A stretch of DNA of 64,000 bases from CATOSD01 sp965203135. Lineage in GTDB: Bacteria; Chloroflexota; Dehalococcoidia; Lucifugimonadales; CATOSD01. Where the stretch lies: NCBI GenBank assembly GCA_965203135.1, contig CBDBBO010000001.1, positions 1,612,001 through 1,676,000 on the forward strand. The letters are read 5' to 3'. Below are positions 27,553 to 36,421 of this stretch, in pieces. The notes under the pieces are model-generated. The model did no database searches and was not told where the DNA came from. It saw nothing but the letters and a program-made list of their open reading frames with translations. Made by a program: the position numbers and the translations under genes. Position 1 is the stretch's first letter. Each line of letters starts with the position of its first letter.

Positions 27553-27936
27553 TCATGGCGTCTGCGCCCATAGCTCGCGTCCGGCTATCACGCCGGCGAA
27601 TGCGGCTGCTAGTCCGACGGCTATGCTGCCGAACAGGTTGACCGACGCGCGGGCCAGATGGCCGTCGCCGATGAGCTGGATGCTGGCGACGGTGAGCGTC
27701 GAGAAGGTGGTGAACGACGCCAGGAACCCCGCCGCAAGGAATGGGCGCGCCGCCTGCGGCAGGGTGGGCCTGTCCAGCTCGACGGCGACGAAGACGCCCA
27801 GCGCGAACGAGCCGGCGATGTTGACCAGGAACGTGGCGAGCACGCCGGGCCCCAGCGCGGCCGTTACGGCGCGATCCACCGCGAATCTCGACAGCGCCCC
27901 GAGCGAACCGCCCAGGGCAACGAACAGCCATTCCAT
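27553..27936 (-). CDS. crcB: Fluoride channel CrcB/Fluc
   Basis: 127 residues with four hydrophobic segments. Family motifs: GGSLGALSRF, NIAGSFALGVF and GFLASFTTFSTL, the last carrying the conserved Phe/Ser of the fluoride pore. Forms a dual-topology dimer that exports fluoride. Only one copy is visible. No fluoride riboswitch is recognised upstream. Confidence 0.93.
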   Translation of the reverse strand: MEWLFVALGGSLGALSRFAVDRAVTAALGPGVLATFLVNIAGSFALGVFVAVELDRPTLPQAARPFLAAGFLASFTTFSTLTVASIQLIGDGHLARASVNLFGSIAVGLAAAFAGVIAGRELWAQTP

Positions 27937-27988
27937 CAGCTTTCCGGTTTATGCGCCTGTTCCCCGCTAAACGCGGTGAGACGCCACG

Positions 27989-29173
27989 TTAGCCGCGGGG
28001 CAGGCCCAGGCCCCTGCCGGCGATGATGTTGCGCTGAATCTCGGAGGTGCCGCCGCGGATGGTGAGCGAGATGGAGTCCATCCAGAGCCAGGCGAGCCTG
28101 CCGTCGAGGTAGGCCCACTTGGAGCCCTTGTCCAGTATGCCGTACATGCCGAGCATCTGGACGCCGAGCTCGTGAATCTGCTGGGCTATCTCGCTGCCCA
28201 TCATCTTGGAGATGGACGCCTCGCGGTTTGGCACGAGCCCCTGGCTCTGCATCCAGGCGACGTTGTAGGCGATGGTCTTGCCGGCCTCGTTGCGCGTCCA
28301 GAGTTCGGCGAGGCGCTGGCGAATCATGAGGTCTTCGTTCAAAGGCTTCCCGTTGGTGCCGGTCTCGCGGGCGAGCTCCACAAGCTCCTCGATGCTGCGG
28401 CGGTTGGAGGCGAAGCTGGCGACGCCGGAGCGCTCGAAGTCCAGGGTGGTGGCGGCGATGTACCAGCCGCGGTTCTTTTCGCCGATCATGGCGCGCTTGG
28501 GCACGCGAACGTTGTCGAAGAATACCTGGTTGAAGTAGTGGATTCCGAACATGTTGATGATGGGCCGGACCTCGATCCCGGGCGTGTCCATGTCGACGAT
28601 GAACACGCTGATGCCGCGATGCTTGGGGGCGTCGGGGTCGGTGCGGGTGAGCAGGTAGCAGTGTGTGGAGCGGTGTGCGCCGCTGGTCCAGATCTTGGAG
28701 CCGTTGAGGACGTAGTCGTCGCCGTCCTCGACGGCGCGGAGCTGGAGGGAGGCGAGGTCGGAGCCGGACTCGGGCTCGCTGAAGCCCTGGCAGTAGACGG
28801 CCTCGCCGCTGGCGATTTCGGGCAGGTAGTGGGTCTTCTGCTCCTCGGTGCCGTAGAGCATGAGGGTGGGGCCGACCATGTGGGTGCCGATGCTGACGTC
28901 GCGGGTTGGGGCGCGGAAGTAGGCGGTTTCCTCGTTGTAAATCATCTGCTCGATGTGGGGCCGGCCCTGGCCGCCGTACTCCTTGGGCCAGGCGAGGGTG
29001 AGCCAGCCGCGTTCGGCCATCTTGGCCGTGAGGTCGCGGATGTGGAACCAGTTTTCGTCGTGGAAGTAGGCGTCGGGGTCGATGCCGCGCCAGTCCTCGC
29101 CTAGGTTTTCCGTGAGGAAGTCGCGGAGTTCCTGGCGGAAGGCTTCCTGTTCGTCTGTGAAGCGGTAGTCCAT
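27989..29173 (-). CDS. Acyl-CoA dehydrogenase
   Basis: 394 residues, full length. FAD/substrate signature FSEPESGSDLASLQLRAV, NGSKIWTSGAH, and the C-terminal IRGGTSEIQRNIIAGRGLGL. Introduces the alpha-beta double bond into acyl-CoA, passing electrons to electron-transfer flavoprotein. Chain-length preference cannot be read. It is the gene after hepT (31 nt gap) on the minus strand. Confidence 0.93.
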   Translation of the reverse strand: MDYRFTDEQEAFRQELRDFLTENLGEDWRGIDPDAYFHDENWFHIRDLTAKMAERGWLTLAWPKEYGGQGRPHIEQMIYNEETAYFRAPTRDVSIGTHMVGPTLMLYGTEEQKTHYLPEIASGEAVYCQGFSEPESGSDLASLQLRAVEDGDDYVLNGSKIWTSGAHRSTHCYLLTRTDPDAPKHRGISVFIVDMDTPGIEVRPIINMFGIHYFNQVFFDNVRVPKRAMIGEKNRGWYIAATTLDFERSGVASFASNRRSIEELVELARETGTNGKPLNEDLMIRQRLAELWTRNEAGKTIAYNVAWMQSQGLVPNREASISKMMGSEIAQQIHELGVQMLGMYGILDKGSKWAYLDGRLAWLWMDSISLTIRGGTSEIQRNIIAGRGLGLPRG

Positions 29174-29203
29174 GCTGGGTGCTCCTGGTGGGGGGCCGGC
29201 GAG

Positions 29204-29548
29204 CTATCCCTGCCGCTCGTCGTCGATGATTTGCTGTACGTTGCGTTCCAATGCGGGAACCTTGTCGATAAGGACGGCCCACACCTTGTTGTGGTCAACG
29301 TCGTGGTAGCCGTGAATCAGCCTGTTTCGTTGATCTACCATGTTGCGCCAATCTACGTGCGGGTACTTTTGCCAAACTTCGTCTGGCAGTTTATTGGCGG
29401 CCTCTCCGATGACCTCGATGCTTCTCATCACCGCGCGCTTCAGCACCTCGTCAGCCCAGACGTCGTCCAGGCTGAGCCCCGCCGTATGCTCCGTAAGGAA
29501 CGCGATTTCCTCAAGAATATGGAAGAGCCGGTCAATCGGTGATGGCAT
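29204..29548 (-). CDS. HepT-like ribonuclease toxin (DUF86, HEPN)
   Basis: 114 residues, all-helical. The HEPN catalytic motif Rx4HxY is intact (RNRLIHGY), preceded by a typical RSIEVIGEAANKLPDEV helix. In MNT/HepT systems the toxin cleaves RNA and is silenced when the MntA partner AMPylates the Tyr. No separate mntA is next to it; instead its ATG overlaps by 17 nt the 3' end of the thioredoxin reductase gene, whose C-terminus looks like a degenerate MNT domain. Confidence 0.9.
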   Translation of the reverse strand: MPSPIDRLFHILEEIAFLTEHTAGLSLDDVWADEVLKRAVMRSIEVIGEAANKLPDEVWQKYPHVDWRNMVDQRNRLIHGYHDVDHNKVWAVLIDKVPALERNVQQIIDDERQG

Positions 29549-30809
29549 ATTTGGGCGCTTCAGGGTTCCAGGGCCAAGTCTTGCCCTTGATTTCCTCGTC
29601 GGATCTTATGCGAACCTCCAGCCCAAGTACGTTCTCCACATGCCGAGCGATGGCCTGAAGCGCCTCAGCCGATTCGCGGCCAGTTTCGAACTCCACCACC
29701 AAGTCGATGCTGGGATAGATTGGCCCAACATACATGAGGAAGGTGTCGTCCAAGCCTATCTCTTTGACGCCGTGTTCCTTGAACTTGGCACGCTCGGCCT
29801 TGAGGGTTGCTATTACTTCTTCCTTGCTGCTCACGTCCGCCCTGTCAGGGAAGTGGGCGTACTTCTCGCGGCGGAAGTCGGGCCACTGTTGGCCTTTCAA
29901 GTAGCGGTGGGCGGCTATGGCGGCGGTGGCGCCGTCGCCTGCGGACGCGACGAGCTGTGCCGCGGAGTGCTGGCGCACGTCGCCGGCGGCGAGCAGGCCG
30001 GGCAGCGGCGTGCGCATCCAGACGTCGGTGGGTACGTGGCCGCCGCCGTCCAACTCCAGCAGGTCGTCCAGGCAGTTGGAGTTGGGGTCGAGGCCGACGT
30101 AGATGAACAGGCCGGACAGGTCGACGCGCGTGGTCTCGCCGGATTCGACGTCGGTTATGTTCACGGCCTCGACCGCGGCGTCGCCCAGGATCTCGTCGAC
30201 AGTGGTGTTGTAACGGAACTCGATCTTGGGGTTGGCTGCCGCCCTGTCGAGCAGCACCTGCTGGGCGCTCAGCTCGCCGCCGCGGTGAAACACGACCACG
30301 TTGGAGGCGAATTCGGCGAGCACCAGCGCCTCGTCCAGCGCGGAGTCGCCGCCGCCGACCACGCCCACGGTCTCGCCCTGGAAGAAGGGGCCGTCGCAGG
30401 TGGCGCAGTAGGAGACGCCCGCGCCCTCGAGCTCCTGCTCGCCGGGTACGCCGAGCTTGCGAAGCGTGGAGCCGGCGGCGTAGATGACGGCGCGCGCGTG
30501 CTCGATACCGCCGTAGAGATCGATGGCCCACAGGGGCGGCTCGGGACGCAGCGCGGTGACCTCGCCCAGGCGAATCTCGAGGCCGTAGCGGGTGGCTTGG
30601 TCTTGGAGGAGGGGGCCGAACTCCGCGCCGGGGATGCCGTCCGGAAAGCCCGGGAAGTTCTCGATGGTCTCAGCGTTGATCACCTGGCCGCCGGTCATCA
30701 GGCTCTCGAAGAGGACGGTCTTCAGTCCGGCGCGGGAGGCGTACAGTCCGGCGGTGAGGCCGGCCGCGCCGCCGCCGACAATCGCGAGGTCGTAGGTCTG
30801 GTTGGGCAT
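29532..30809 (-). CDS. Thioredoxin reductase-like flavoprotein with MNT-like C-terminal extension
   Basis: 425 residues. Residues 1-310 are a complete low-Mr thioredoxin reductase: FAD motif GGGAAGLTAGLYASRAGL, redox CATCDG, NAD(P) motif GVVGGGDSALDEA, and late FAD motif LLAAGDVR. Residues 335-425 are extra. SSKEEVIATLKAERAKFKEH, then GVKEIGL and SIDLVVEFETG with a final VENVLGLEVRI match the layout of MntA-type nucleotidyltransferases, but the GS of the catalytic loop and one Asp are missing. hepT follows with overlap. The start is the usual family start (MPNQTYDLAIVG). Confidence 0.88.
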   Translation of the reverse strand: MPNQTYDLAIVGGGAAGLTAGLYASRAGLKTVLFESLMTGGQVINAETIENFPGFPDGIPGAEFGPLLQDQATRYGLEIRLGEVTALRPEPPLWAIDLYGGIEHARAVIYAAGSTLRKLGVPGEQELEGAGVSYCATCDGPFFQGETVGVVGGGDSALDEALVLAEFASNVVVFHRGGELSAQQVLLDRAAANPKIEFRYNTTVDEILGDAAVEAVNITDVESGETTRVDLSGLFIYVGLDPNSNCLDDLLELDGGGHVPTDVWMRTPLPGLLAAGDVRQHSAAQLVASAGDGATAAIAAHRYLKGQQWPDFRREKYAHFPDRADVSSKEEVIATLKAERAKFKEHGVKEIGLDDTFLMYVGPIYPSIDLVVEFETGRESAEALQAIARHVENVLGLEVRIRSDEEIKGKTWPWNPEAPKYAITD

Positions 30810-30840
30810 GGTTTCTCCCAGTGTCGCGGTGCGCGACGAC

Positions 30841-30865
30841 GGGCGGGTTTCAAACCCGCCCCTGC
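30841..30865. repeat. GGGCGGGTTTCAAACCCGCCC palindrome
   Basis: Perfect palindromic extragenic unit, also found at about 20856-20880 in repeat copy B (there with GGTTTGAAACC). It lies just upstream of the thioredoxin reductase gene. Confidence 0.85.
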
Positions 30866-30891
30866 ATGGTTTGTTGCTGTGGGCGGCGCAA

Positions 30892-30935
30892 TCACCCTCA
30901 CCTCAATCCTCTCCCATCAAGGGAGAGGAGGCCGG
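30892..30935. repeat. CACCTCAATCCTCTCCC-type extragenic repeat
   Basis: CACCCTCACCTCAATCCTCT then CCCATCAAGGGAGAGGAGG; a variant of the CACCCCCATCC family with a CTCTCCC/GGGAGAG hairpin. Confidence 0.75.
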
Positions 30936-30943
30936 CAGACCGC

Positions 30944-32251
30944 CTAGATGAGGCCGGACTGACGCAGCTCGGTCAGCGCGCGCTCGGTTGCGTCGACGGT
31001 GTCGTCGACGTCCTGCTCGCGGTGGGCCGCGCTCATGATGAAGCGCGTTGTGGCGTGAACGCCGTTATTGAGCATCGCCAGCACGAACTGGCCGTCGCGG
31101 TGGGCGTCGTGCGCCCGCGCCGCCTGGTCGGGCGTCATCTCGGGGTCCTCACCCAGCCGCAGGAAGATTAGCGACGCTATGCCGCTGGCGTAGCCGGGTA
31201 TCTCCATGCGCGTCAGAAGGTCGTTCAGGCCGTCCTTGAGGCGCGCGCCCATGGCGTTGGCCGTCTCGACGACGTCCGTGTTCATAATCAGGTCGAGGGC
31301 GACTGTGCCGGCGGCGGCGGACAGCGGGTTGGCGTTGAAGGTGCCGTTGTGGGCGACGCGGCGGTTCCGGTCGAAGTCGGCGTCGCCGCGGGCCTGGATC
31401 ATGTTGATGATGTCGGCCTTGCCGGCGACCGCTCCGCCGGGGAGGCCGCCGCCCAGGATCTTGGCCATCGTCGTCATGTCGGGTGTAACACCGTAGTGGG
31501 CCTGCGCGCCGCCCTTGGAGATGCGGAAGCCGGTGACGACCTCGTCGAATATGAGCACGACGCCGGTGCGCTCGGTAAGCTCGCGCAGTTCTCCCAGGAA
31601 GCTGGGCATCACGGGAATCTGGCCCATGTGCGCGCCGGTGGGCTCCAGGATGATGGCAGCGACGTCGGGGTTGTCCTGGAGGGTCTTCTCAACGATGCCG
31701 ATGTCGTTGGGGGGCAGCACGATCATCGTGTTCTTGGTCTCTTCGGGAATGCCGCCCATGCCGGCGCTGCCCACGGTAAGGTAGTCGCTCCAGCCGTGGA
31801 AGTGCTCCACGAATTTTATCACCTTGCTCTTGCCGGTGTAGGCGCGGGCCATGCGAATGGCCATCATGGTGGCCTCGGTGCCGGAGCTGTGGAAGCGCAC
31901 CTTTTCGGCGCTGGGGATGAGCTGCTGCACCTGCTGTCCCCACTTGATTTCGAGGTCCGAGGAGGCGCTGAGGTGCGTGCCGCGTCCCATCTGGCTGGCG
32001 ACGGCGGCGACGATTTCGGGGTGGGAGTGGCCGAGGATCATGGAGCCGTGGCCGGTCCAGTAGTCGATGATGCGGTTGCCGTCCACGTCCCACTTGTGCG
32101 GGCCGATGCCGTGGGTGGCGTAGATGGGGAACGGGCTCATGCGGCGGCCGTCGTGGGTCACGCCGTCGGGGAAGATGTCCCGCGCGGTCGCGTGGCGTTC
32201 GAGCGAGCCGGGGTGAAGGTCGATGTATCGCTGTTCGATAGGGCTGACCAT
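30944..32251 (-). CDS. Class III aminotransferase (glutamate-1-semialdehyde aminomutase-like)
   Basis: 435 residues from ATG at 32251, which has GGAGG 10 nt upstream; a longer frame to 32386 lacks family similarity. PLP-enzyme features: HSSGTEATMMAIRMARAYTG, FDEVVTGFRISKGGAQ and the Schiff-base Lys in TTMAKILGGGLPGGAVAG. It resembles HemL-type aminomutases and related omega-aminotransferases; the genomic context (PHP hydrolase, threonine synthase) does not indicate heme synthesis, so a transaminase of unknown substrate is preferred. Confidence 0.88.
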   Translation of the reverse strand: MVSPIEQRYIDLHPGSLERHATARDIFPDGVTHDGRRMSPFPIYATHGIGPHKWDVDGNRIIDYWTGHGSMILGHSHPEIVAAVASQMGRGTHLSASSDLEIKWGQQVQQLIPSAEKVRFHSSGTEATMMAIRMARAYTGKSKVIKFVEHFHGWSDYLTVGSAGMGGIPEETKNTMIVLPPNDIGIVEKTLQDNPDVAAIILEPTGAHMGQIPVMPSFLGELRELTERTGVVLIFDEVVTGFRISKGGAQAHYGVTPDMTTMAKILGGGLPGGAVAGKADIINMIQARGDADFDRNRRVAHNGTFNANPLSAAAGTVALDLIMNTDVVETANAMGARLKDGLNDLLTRMEIPGYASGIASLIFLRLGEDPEMTPDQAARAHDAHRDGQFVLAMLNNGVHATTRFIMSAAHREQDVDDTVDATERALTELRQSGLI

Positions 32252-32473
32252 GAGCAGTGGGCCTCCGTTCGGATAAGTGTGTAGGGTGTGGTGGGTATTA
32301 TAGCCGCCGTGTGGTTGGCGCGCCACCGATGGGGGCTTGGGTGGGAGTGGGGGCAAGCGGCCCGGGAACCGACAACGTGTTGCCATGCTATAGTAGCTGC
32401 GAGTCAGTGTATCTGGCGTGGCAGCTTTGGACTACGATAACGACCCGGCGGGCCGGGCCGAAGGGCGGTACGA

Positions 32474-33436
32474 ATGAGCGAGAAACAGTGGTACAAGGGC
32501 AACATTCACACCCACACGACCGAGTCGGACGGTGACGAAGAGCCGCACAAGGTCGCGAGCTGGTACCGGAGACACGGCTACGACTTTCTCGTGCTGAGCG
32601 ACCACAATCACCTGACGCTGCTGGACTACAGCACCGGGCGCCGCCGGTTCCGAAAGCCGCTGATGGTGCCGGGCGAGGAGGTGAGCGTACGGATCGACGG
32701 GGGAGACACGCCGATCCACGTCAATGGCGTCGGGATTTCGCGCGTCGTCGAGCCAATCGACGCTGGCGACGTTGTGTCGACGCTGCAGGCAAACGTGGAC
32801 GCGATAGTAGCGGCCGGGGGCATCGCGTCGATCAATCATCCGAACTACGGGTGGGCGTTCGACCACCGTGCGTTGACACGTGTGCAGGGCACCAGCCTGC
32901 TGGAGGTGTTCAACGGGCATCCGGGAACCAACGTGTTCGGCGCTCCGGGGCTGCCGAGCTACGAGCAGATATGGGACGGCGTACTCAGCGCCGGCCGCGT
33001 AATCTTCGGAGTCGCCACCGACGACTCGCACAACTATCACGACTTTACCCCGGGGCACTCGAACCCCGGACGAGGCTGGGTAGTAGTGGAGGCCGACGGG
33101 CTGACGCAGGACGCGATCGTGGACGGCCTCGCGTCGGGCAGGTTCTACGCCTCGACCGGCGTCGCGCTCACGCGGCTGGAGTGCTCGGCCGACGGGATCG
33201 TGCTGGAGATCGAGCAAGAGAGTGACTTCGTGTACACGACACGGTTCACGGGCAAGGGCGGCGAGGTGCTGGCGGAGAGCACGGGGCCGACAGCCGAGTA
33301 CGAGGCCAACGGGGACGAAGAGTACGTCCGCGCGACGGTGGTCTCTTCGTCCGGGCCGAAGGCGTGGACGCAGCCGGTCTTTCCTACCGTTCGAGACGCG
33401 GAGGGCGAAAGTCCACGACTACACGACGTCGGCTGA
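32474..33436 (+). CDS. PHP-domain metallohydrolase (CehA/McbA family)
   Basis: 320 residues. PHP metal-binding motifs: GNIHTHTTESDGD at the N-terminus, VLSDHNHL, SINHPNYGW and ATDDSHNY. CehA-type enzymes hydrolyse phosphoesters or carbamates (CehA itself cleaves carbaryl). The C-terminal 70 residues form a beta-rich tail. It starts 222 nt from the divergent aminotransferase, and threonine synthase follows 49 nt downstream. Confidence 0.88.
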   Translation: MSEKQWYKGNIHTHTTESDGDEEPHKVASWYRRHGYDFLVLSDHNHLTLLDYSTGRRRFRKPLMVPGEEVSVRIDGGDTPIHVNGVGISRVVEPIDAGDVVSTLQANVDAIVAAGGIASINHPNYGWAFDHRALTRVQGTSLLEVFNGHPGTNVFGAPGLPSYEQIWDGVLSAGRVIFGVATDDSHNYHDFTPGHSNPGRGWVVVEADGLTQDAIVDGLASGRFYASTGVALTRLECSADGIVLEIEQESDFVYTTRFTGKGGEVLAESTGPTAEYEANGDEEYVRATVVSSSGPKAWTQPVFPTVRDAEGESPRLHDVG

Positions 33437-33485
33437 TTTCATCTATCATGTATGTGCCCGAACTCCCGCTGACCACGGAGGAGAT

Positions 33486-34658
33486 ATGAAGAGCTACATT
33501 ACCGAACTGGAGTGCACCTACTGTCACGAGACGTACTCGGCGGACGAGCCGCACCGCACCTGCAACGAGTGCGGCAAGGTGCTTTACGCGCGCTACGACC
33601 TGGATGGCGCGGCACGGGCGTTGGACCGCGCCGCGCTTCGCGACAGGCCCGCGAACATGTGGCGGTACTTCGAGGTGATGCCCGTTCGCGACGAGGCGAA
33701 CGTGATTACGCTAGGCGAGGGCTACACGCCGATATTCCAGACCCAGCGACTGGGGGCGGAGTTCGGCTGTAGGGACCTGCTCATCAAGGACGAGGGCCTG
33801 AACCCCACGGGGTCGTTCAAAGCGAGGGGCCTGTCCGCTGCGGTGTCCAAGGCAAAGGAGCTGGGGCTGACCCGGCTGACGATGCCATCGGCCGGGAACG
33901 CAGCAGGGGCCATGGCGGCCTACGCGGCCAAGGGCGGAATCGAGGCGTACGTGTTCATGCCGAAGGACGTTCCGGACTCCAACCGCAAGGAGGTGGCGAT
34001 AACCGGGGGCAAGCTCACGCTAGTGGACGGTCTCATCAACGACGCGGGTCGCGAATCGCGCGAGAGGGCCGCCGAAGAGGACCTGTTCGACGTGTCCACT
34101 CTTCAGGAGCCTTACCGCGCTGAGGGCAAGAAGACGATGGGCTATGAGATAGCCGAGCAGCTCGACTGGACGCTGCCCGACGCCATCCTGTACCCCACGG
34201 GCGGCGGCACCGGTATCGTGGGCATGTGGAAGGCGTTCGAGGAGATGGAGCACATGGGGTGGATCGGGAGCGAGAGGCCGCGGATGTACTGCGTCCAGGC
34301 CGAGGGCTGCGCTCCGCTGGTGCGTGCGTTCCGGGAGGGCCAGGAGTTCGCGGACCCGTGGGAGAACGCGCACACGCTGGCGCCGGGCATCCGGGTGCCG
34401 GTGGCGATAGGCGACTACATGATCCTGCGCTCGCTGCGGGAGAGCGGCGGCGGCGCGCTGACCGTGTCCGACGACGAAATCCTGCACTACATGGGGTTGG
34501 TGGCGTCGCTGGAGGGCATGTTCATCTGCCCGGAGGGCGCCGCCACCGCGGCCGCGCTCAACAAGCTGCTCGCGGACGGCACGGTGCTGCCGGACGAGCG
34601 CGTGCTGCTGATGAACACGGGGAACGGGCTCAAGAACCTGGAGCTGGTGGAGGGGTAA
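33486..34658 (+). CDS. thrC: Threonine synthase
   Basis: 390 residues from ATG at 33486 (GGAGGAG just upstream). N-terminal zinc-ribbon-like CTYCHETY and CNECGKVL, then PLP Lys in NPTGSFKARGLSAAVSKAKE, SAGNAAGAMAAYAAKGG and the phosphate-binding PTGGGTGIVGMWKAF. Converts O-phosphohomoserine to threonine. A closely related dehydratase activity cannot be excluded, but the zinc-ribbon start favours ThrC. Confidence 0.92.
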   Translation: MKSYITELECTYCHETYSADEPHRTCNECGKVLYARYDLDGAARALDRAALRDRPANMWRYFEVMPVRDEANVITLGEGYTPIFQTQRLGAEFGCRDLLIKDEGLNPTGSFKARGLSAAVSKAKELGLTRLTMPSAGNAAGAMAAYAAKGGIEAYVFMPKDVPDSNRKEVAITGGKLTLVDGLINDAGRESRERAAEEDLFDVSTLQEPYRAEGKKTMGYEIAEQLDWTLPDAILYPTGGGTGIVGMWKAFEEMEHMGWIGSERPRMYCVQAEGCAPLVRAFREGQEFADPWENAHTLAPGIRVPVAIGDYMILRSLRESGGGALTVSDDEILHYMGLVASLEGMFICPEGAATAAALNKLLADGTVLPDERVLLMNTGNGLKNLELVEG

Positions 34659-34669
34659 GGCCGGGTACG

Positions 34670-34731
34670 CCCATCCCTTCGGCAAGCTCGGGGCAGGTTC
34701 TACCCTTCCCCCGCCAAGGGGGGAAGGGACT
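34670..34731. repeat. CCCATCCCTTCGGCAAGCTCG extragenic repeat
   Basis: CCCATCCCTTCGGCAAGCTC, then GGGGCAGGTTCTACCCTTCC and CCCGCCAAGGGGGGAAGGGA. Combines the GCAAGCTCxGGGCAGG unit and the CCTTCCCCC/GGGGGAAGG hairpin; lies between convergent thrC and thiolase genes and could act as a shared terminator. Confidence 0.75.
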
Positions 34732-34741
34732 CCAGCAGCGC

Positions 34742-35929
34742 CTAATTCAGGCGCTCGAAGATTGTGGCTACTCCCTGGCCGCCGCCTACGCACATGGTGA
34801 CCAGGCCGAGGTGCAGGTCGCGCAGGGCGATCTCCTCCATCAGCTTGACGGTCATTATGGCGCCGGTGGCGCCCACGGGGTGGCCCAGGCTGATGCCGCT
34901 GCCGTTGACGTTGGTCTTGTCCGTGTCCAGCCCCAGCTCGCGCACGCAGTAGAGCGCCTGGGCGGCGAACGCCTCGTTGAGCTCGACCAGGTCGATGTCG
35001 TCGACGGTCATGCCGGACTTGTCGAGCGCCTTGCGCACGGCGGGCACGGGGCCGATTCCCATGATGGCCGGGTCCACGCCGGCGACGCCGCGGGTGTGCC
35101 AGCGCAGCCGGGGCGTCAGGCCGAGCTCGGCAGCCTTCTCGGCGGACATTATGACCACCGCTGCCGCGCCGTCGTTTATGCTGGAGGCGTTGCCGGCGGT
35201 AACTGTGCCGTCCCGCTTGAAGACGGGGCGTAGCTGGGCCAGCCGCTCGATTGTGGTGTCCTCGCGGGGACCTTCGTCCACGCTCACCGCTATCGGGTCC
35301 GCCCTGCGCTGGGGGACGCTAACGGTGGTTATCTGGCTCTCGAAGCGTCCGTCCTTGATGGCGGATACGGCGCGCATGTGGCTGTTGAAGGCCATCTCGT
35401 CCTGGTCTTCGCGGCTGACACCGAAGCGTTCGGCCACATTCTCCGCCGTAACGCCCATGTGGTAGCGGTTCACCGGGCAGCCAAGGCCTTCGATCAGCCC
35501 GTCCACCATCTCGGCGTTGCCCATGCGGAGGCCGTCGAAGCGGGCCTTGTAGTCCAGCAGGAAGGGAGACTGGCTCATGTTCTCGGTGCCGCCGGCGACG
35601 GCGATGTCCACCTCGCCGGTGCGGACGAGCTGCGCCGCCATGTTGATGGCCTCCAGGCCCGATGAGCACTGGCGGTTCACGGCGATGGTGGGCACATCTT
35701 CAGGGATGCCGGCCCTGATGGACGACAGGCGTGCAGCGTAGCCTGCTTCCGTCGCCTGGAGGGCGTTGCCCATCACGACCTCGTCCACCTGGTCCGGCTC
35801 GAGGTTGGCCCGCTCGAGTGCGGCCTTTATCGCCGCCGCGCCCAGCTCCGGCGCCGAAATGTCCTTGAACGCCCCGCCGAATCTGCCGACCGGAGTGCGC
35901 GCACCGCTGACTATAACCGCGTCCTGCAT
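34742..35929 (-). CDS. Thiolase (acetyl-CoA C-acetyltransferase family)
   Basis: 395 residues starting at the ATG that gives MQDAVIVSGARTPVGRFGG; an in-frame ATG 18 codons upstream is less likely. Active-site Cys in NRQCSSGLEAINMA, His in SGISLGHPVGATGA, second Cys in TMCVGGGQG. Forms or cleaves acetoacetyl-CoA or longer 3-ketoacyl-CoA. With the acyl-CoA dehydrogenase and enoyl-CoA hydratase elsewhere in the window it fits fatty-acid-type oxidation, though they are not in one operon. Confidence 0.93.
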   Translation of the reverse strand: MQDAVIVSGARTPVGRFGGAFKDISAPELGAAAIKAALERANLEPDQVDEVVMGNALQATEAGYAARLSSIRAGIPEDVPTIAVNRQCSSGLEAINMAAQLVRTGEVDIAVAGGTENMSQSPFLLDYKARFDGLRMGNAEMVDGLIEGLGCPVNRYHMGVTAENVAERFGVSREDQDEMAFNSHMRAVSAIKDGRFESQITTVSVPQRRADPIAVSVDEGPREDTTIERLAQLRPVFKRDGTVTAGNASSINDGAAAVVIMSAEKAAELGLTPRLRWHTRGVAGVDPAIMGIGPVPAVRKALDKSGMTVDDIDLVELNEAFAAQALYCVRELGLDTDKTNVNGSGISLGHPVGATGAIMTVKLMEEIALRDLHLGLVTMCVGGGQGVATIFERLN

Positions 35930-36017
35930 CTGAAACCCCCTGCGAAGTTGCACGATCTTGATTTGATGACTACCGCCAAGCATAGCATTTTGGCCGGGGT
36001 TCAGGAAGTGTGGCTAT

Positions 36018-36045
36018 TGCCGAGTTGAGGATGTTTGCTATGATT
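36018..36045 (+). promoter_or_regulatory. Promoter of the first copy of the duplicated gene pair
   Basis: TTGCCG (36018-36023), 16-nt spacer, TATGAT (36040-36045) with the extended -10 context TTTGC. The -10 ends 31 nt before the ATG at 36077. The second copy of the module has GTTTGCTATTAT at exactly the same distance, which supports both. Confidence 0.6.
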
Positions 36046-36076
36046 GAACGGTACGATTTCATTGAGAGGTAACGCT

Positions 36077-36421
36077 ATGGCCGCCCTGGCAATGGACAAC
36101 TACAGGGGCACGCCGGACGAACTGCTGGAAAAGGCGCGACAGGTCGCCAAGATGCCGGAGTGCGCGGCGCTGCTACTCGCCGCCGTGAACAAGCGGCTGG
36201 CGGAGATCGTGCCCGGCGAGGAGCCCTACGCCGCCGCGAAACGGCTAACGGCGGAGCGGGACGACTGGGCGATCGAGGCGGGGTATAGGTACCTGAATGA
36301 GTACTATGAAAACAGCCTTAACGCTAAAGGCTTCGCAGTCTCCTACGAGGACATAGACCACGAAGAGTTCATGGGTCTTGCGGAAGCTGTGTTCGAGATC
36401 CTGAGGGACGGGGTTGCCTGA
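36077..36421 (+). CDS. Unrecognised small protein, gene 1 of duplicated pair (copy 1)
   Basis: 114 residues from ATG at 36077 (GAGAGG upstream; same start as the paralogue at 37587). I recognise no family. Sequence is helical and charged: GTPDELLEKARQVAKMPECA, LAAVNKRLAEIVPGEEPY, AAAKRLTAERDDWAIEAGYR and the acidic motif VSYEDIDHEE. Its last 8 nt overlap the TTG start of gene 2 (TTGCCTGA), suggesting strict coupling and a joint function, for example an antitoxin or chaperone for a HEPN-like partner. Confidence 0.75.
   Translation: MAALAMDNYRGTPDELLEKARQVAKMPECAALLLAAVNKRLAEIVPGEEPYAAAKRLTAERDDWAIEAGYRYLNEYYENSLNAKGFAVSYEDIDHEEFMGLAEAVFEILRDGVA

Noticed and set aside
27937..27988. Fluoride riboswitch before crcB
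   Set aside because: The 52-nt gap has no recognisable conserved core.
29690..29770. Frameshift as the cause of the degenerate MNT loop in the reductase tail
   Set aside because: Other frames of this stretch do not restore GSxxxG...DxD, so the loss is by substitution.
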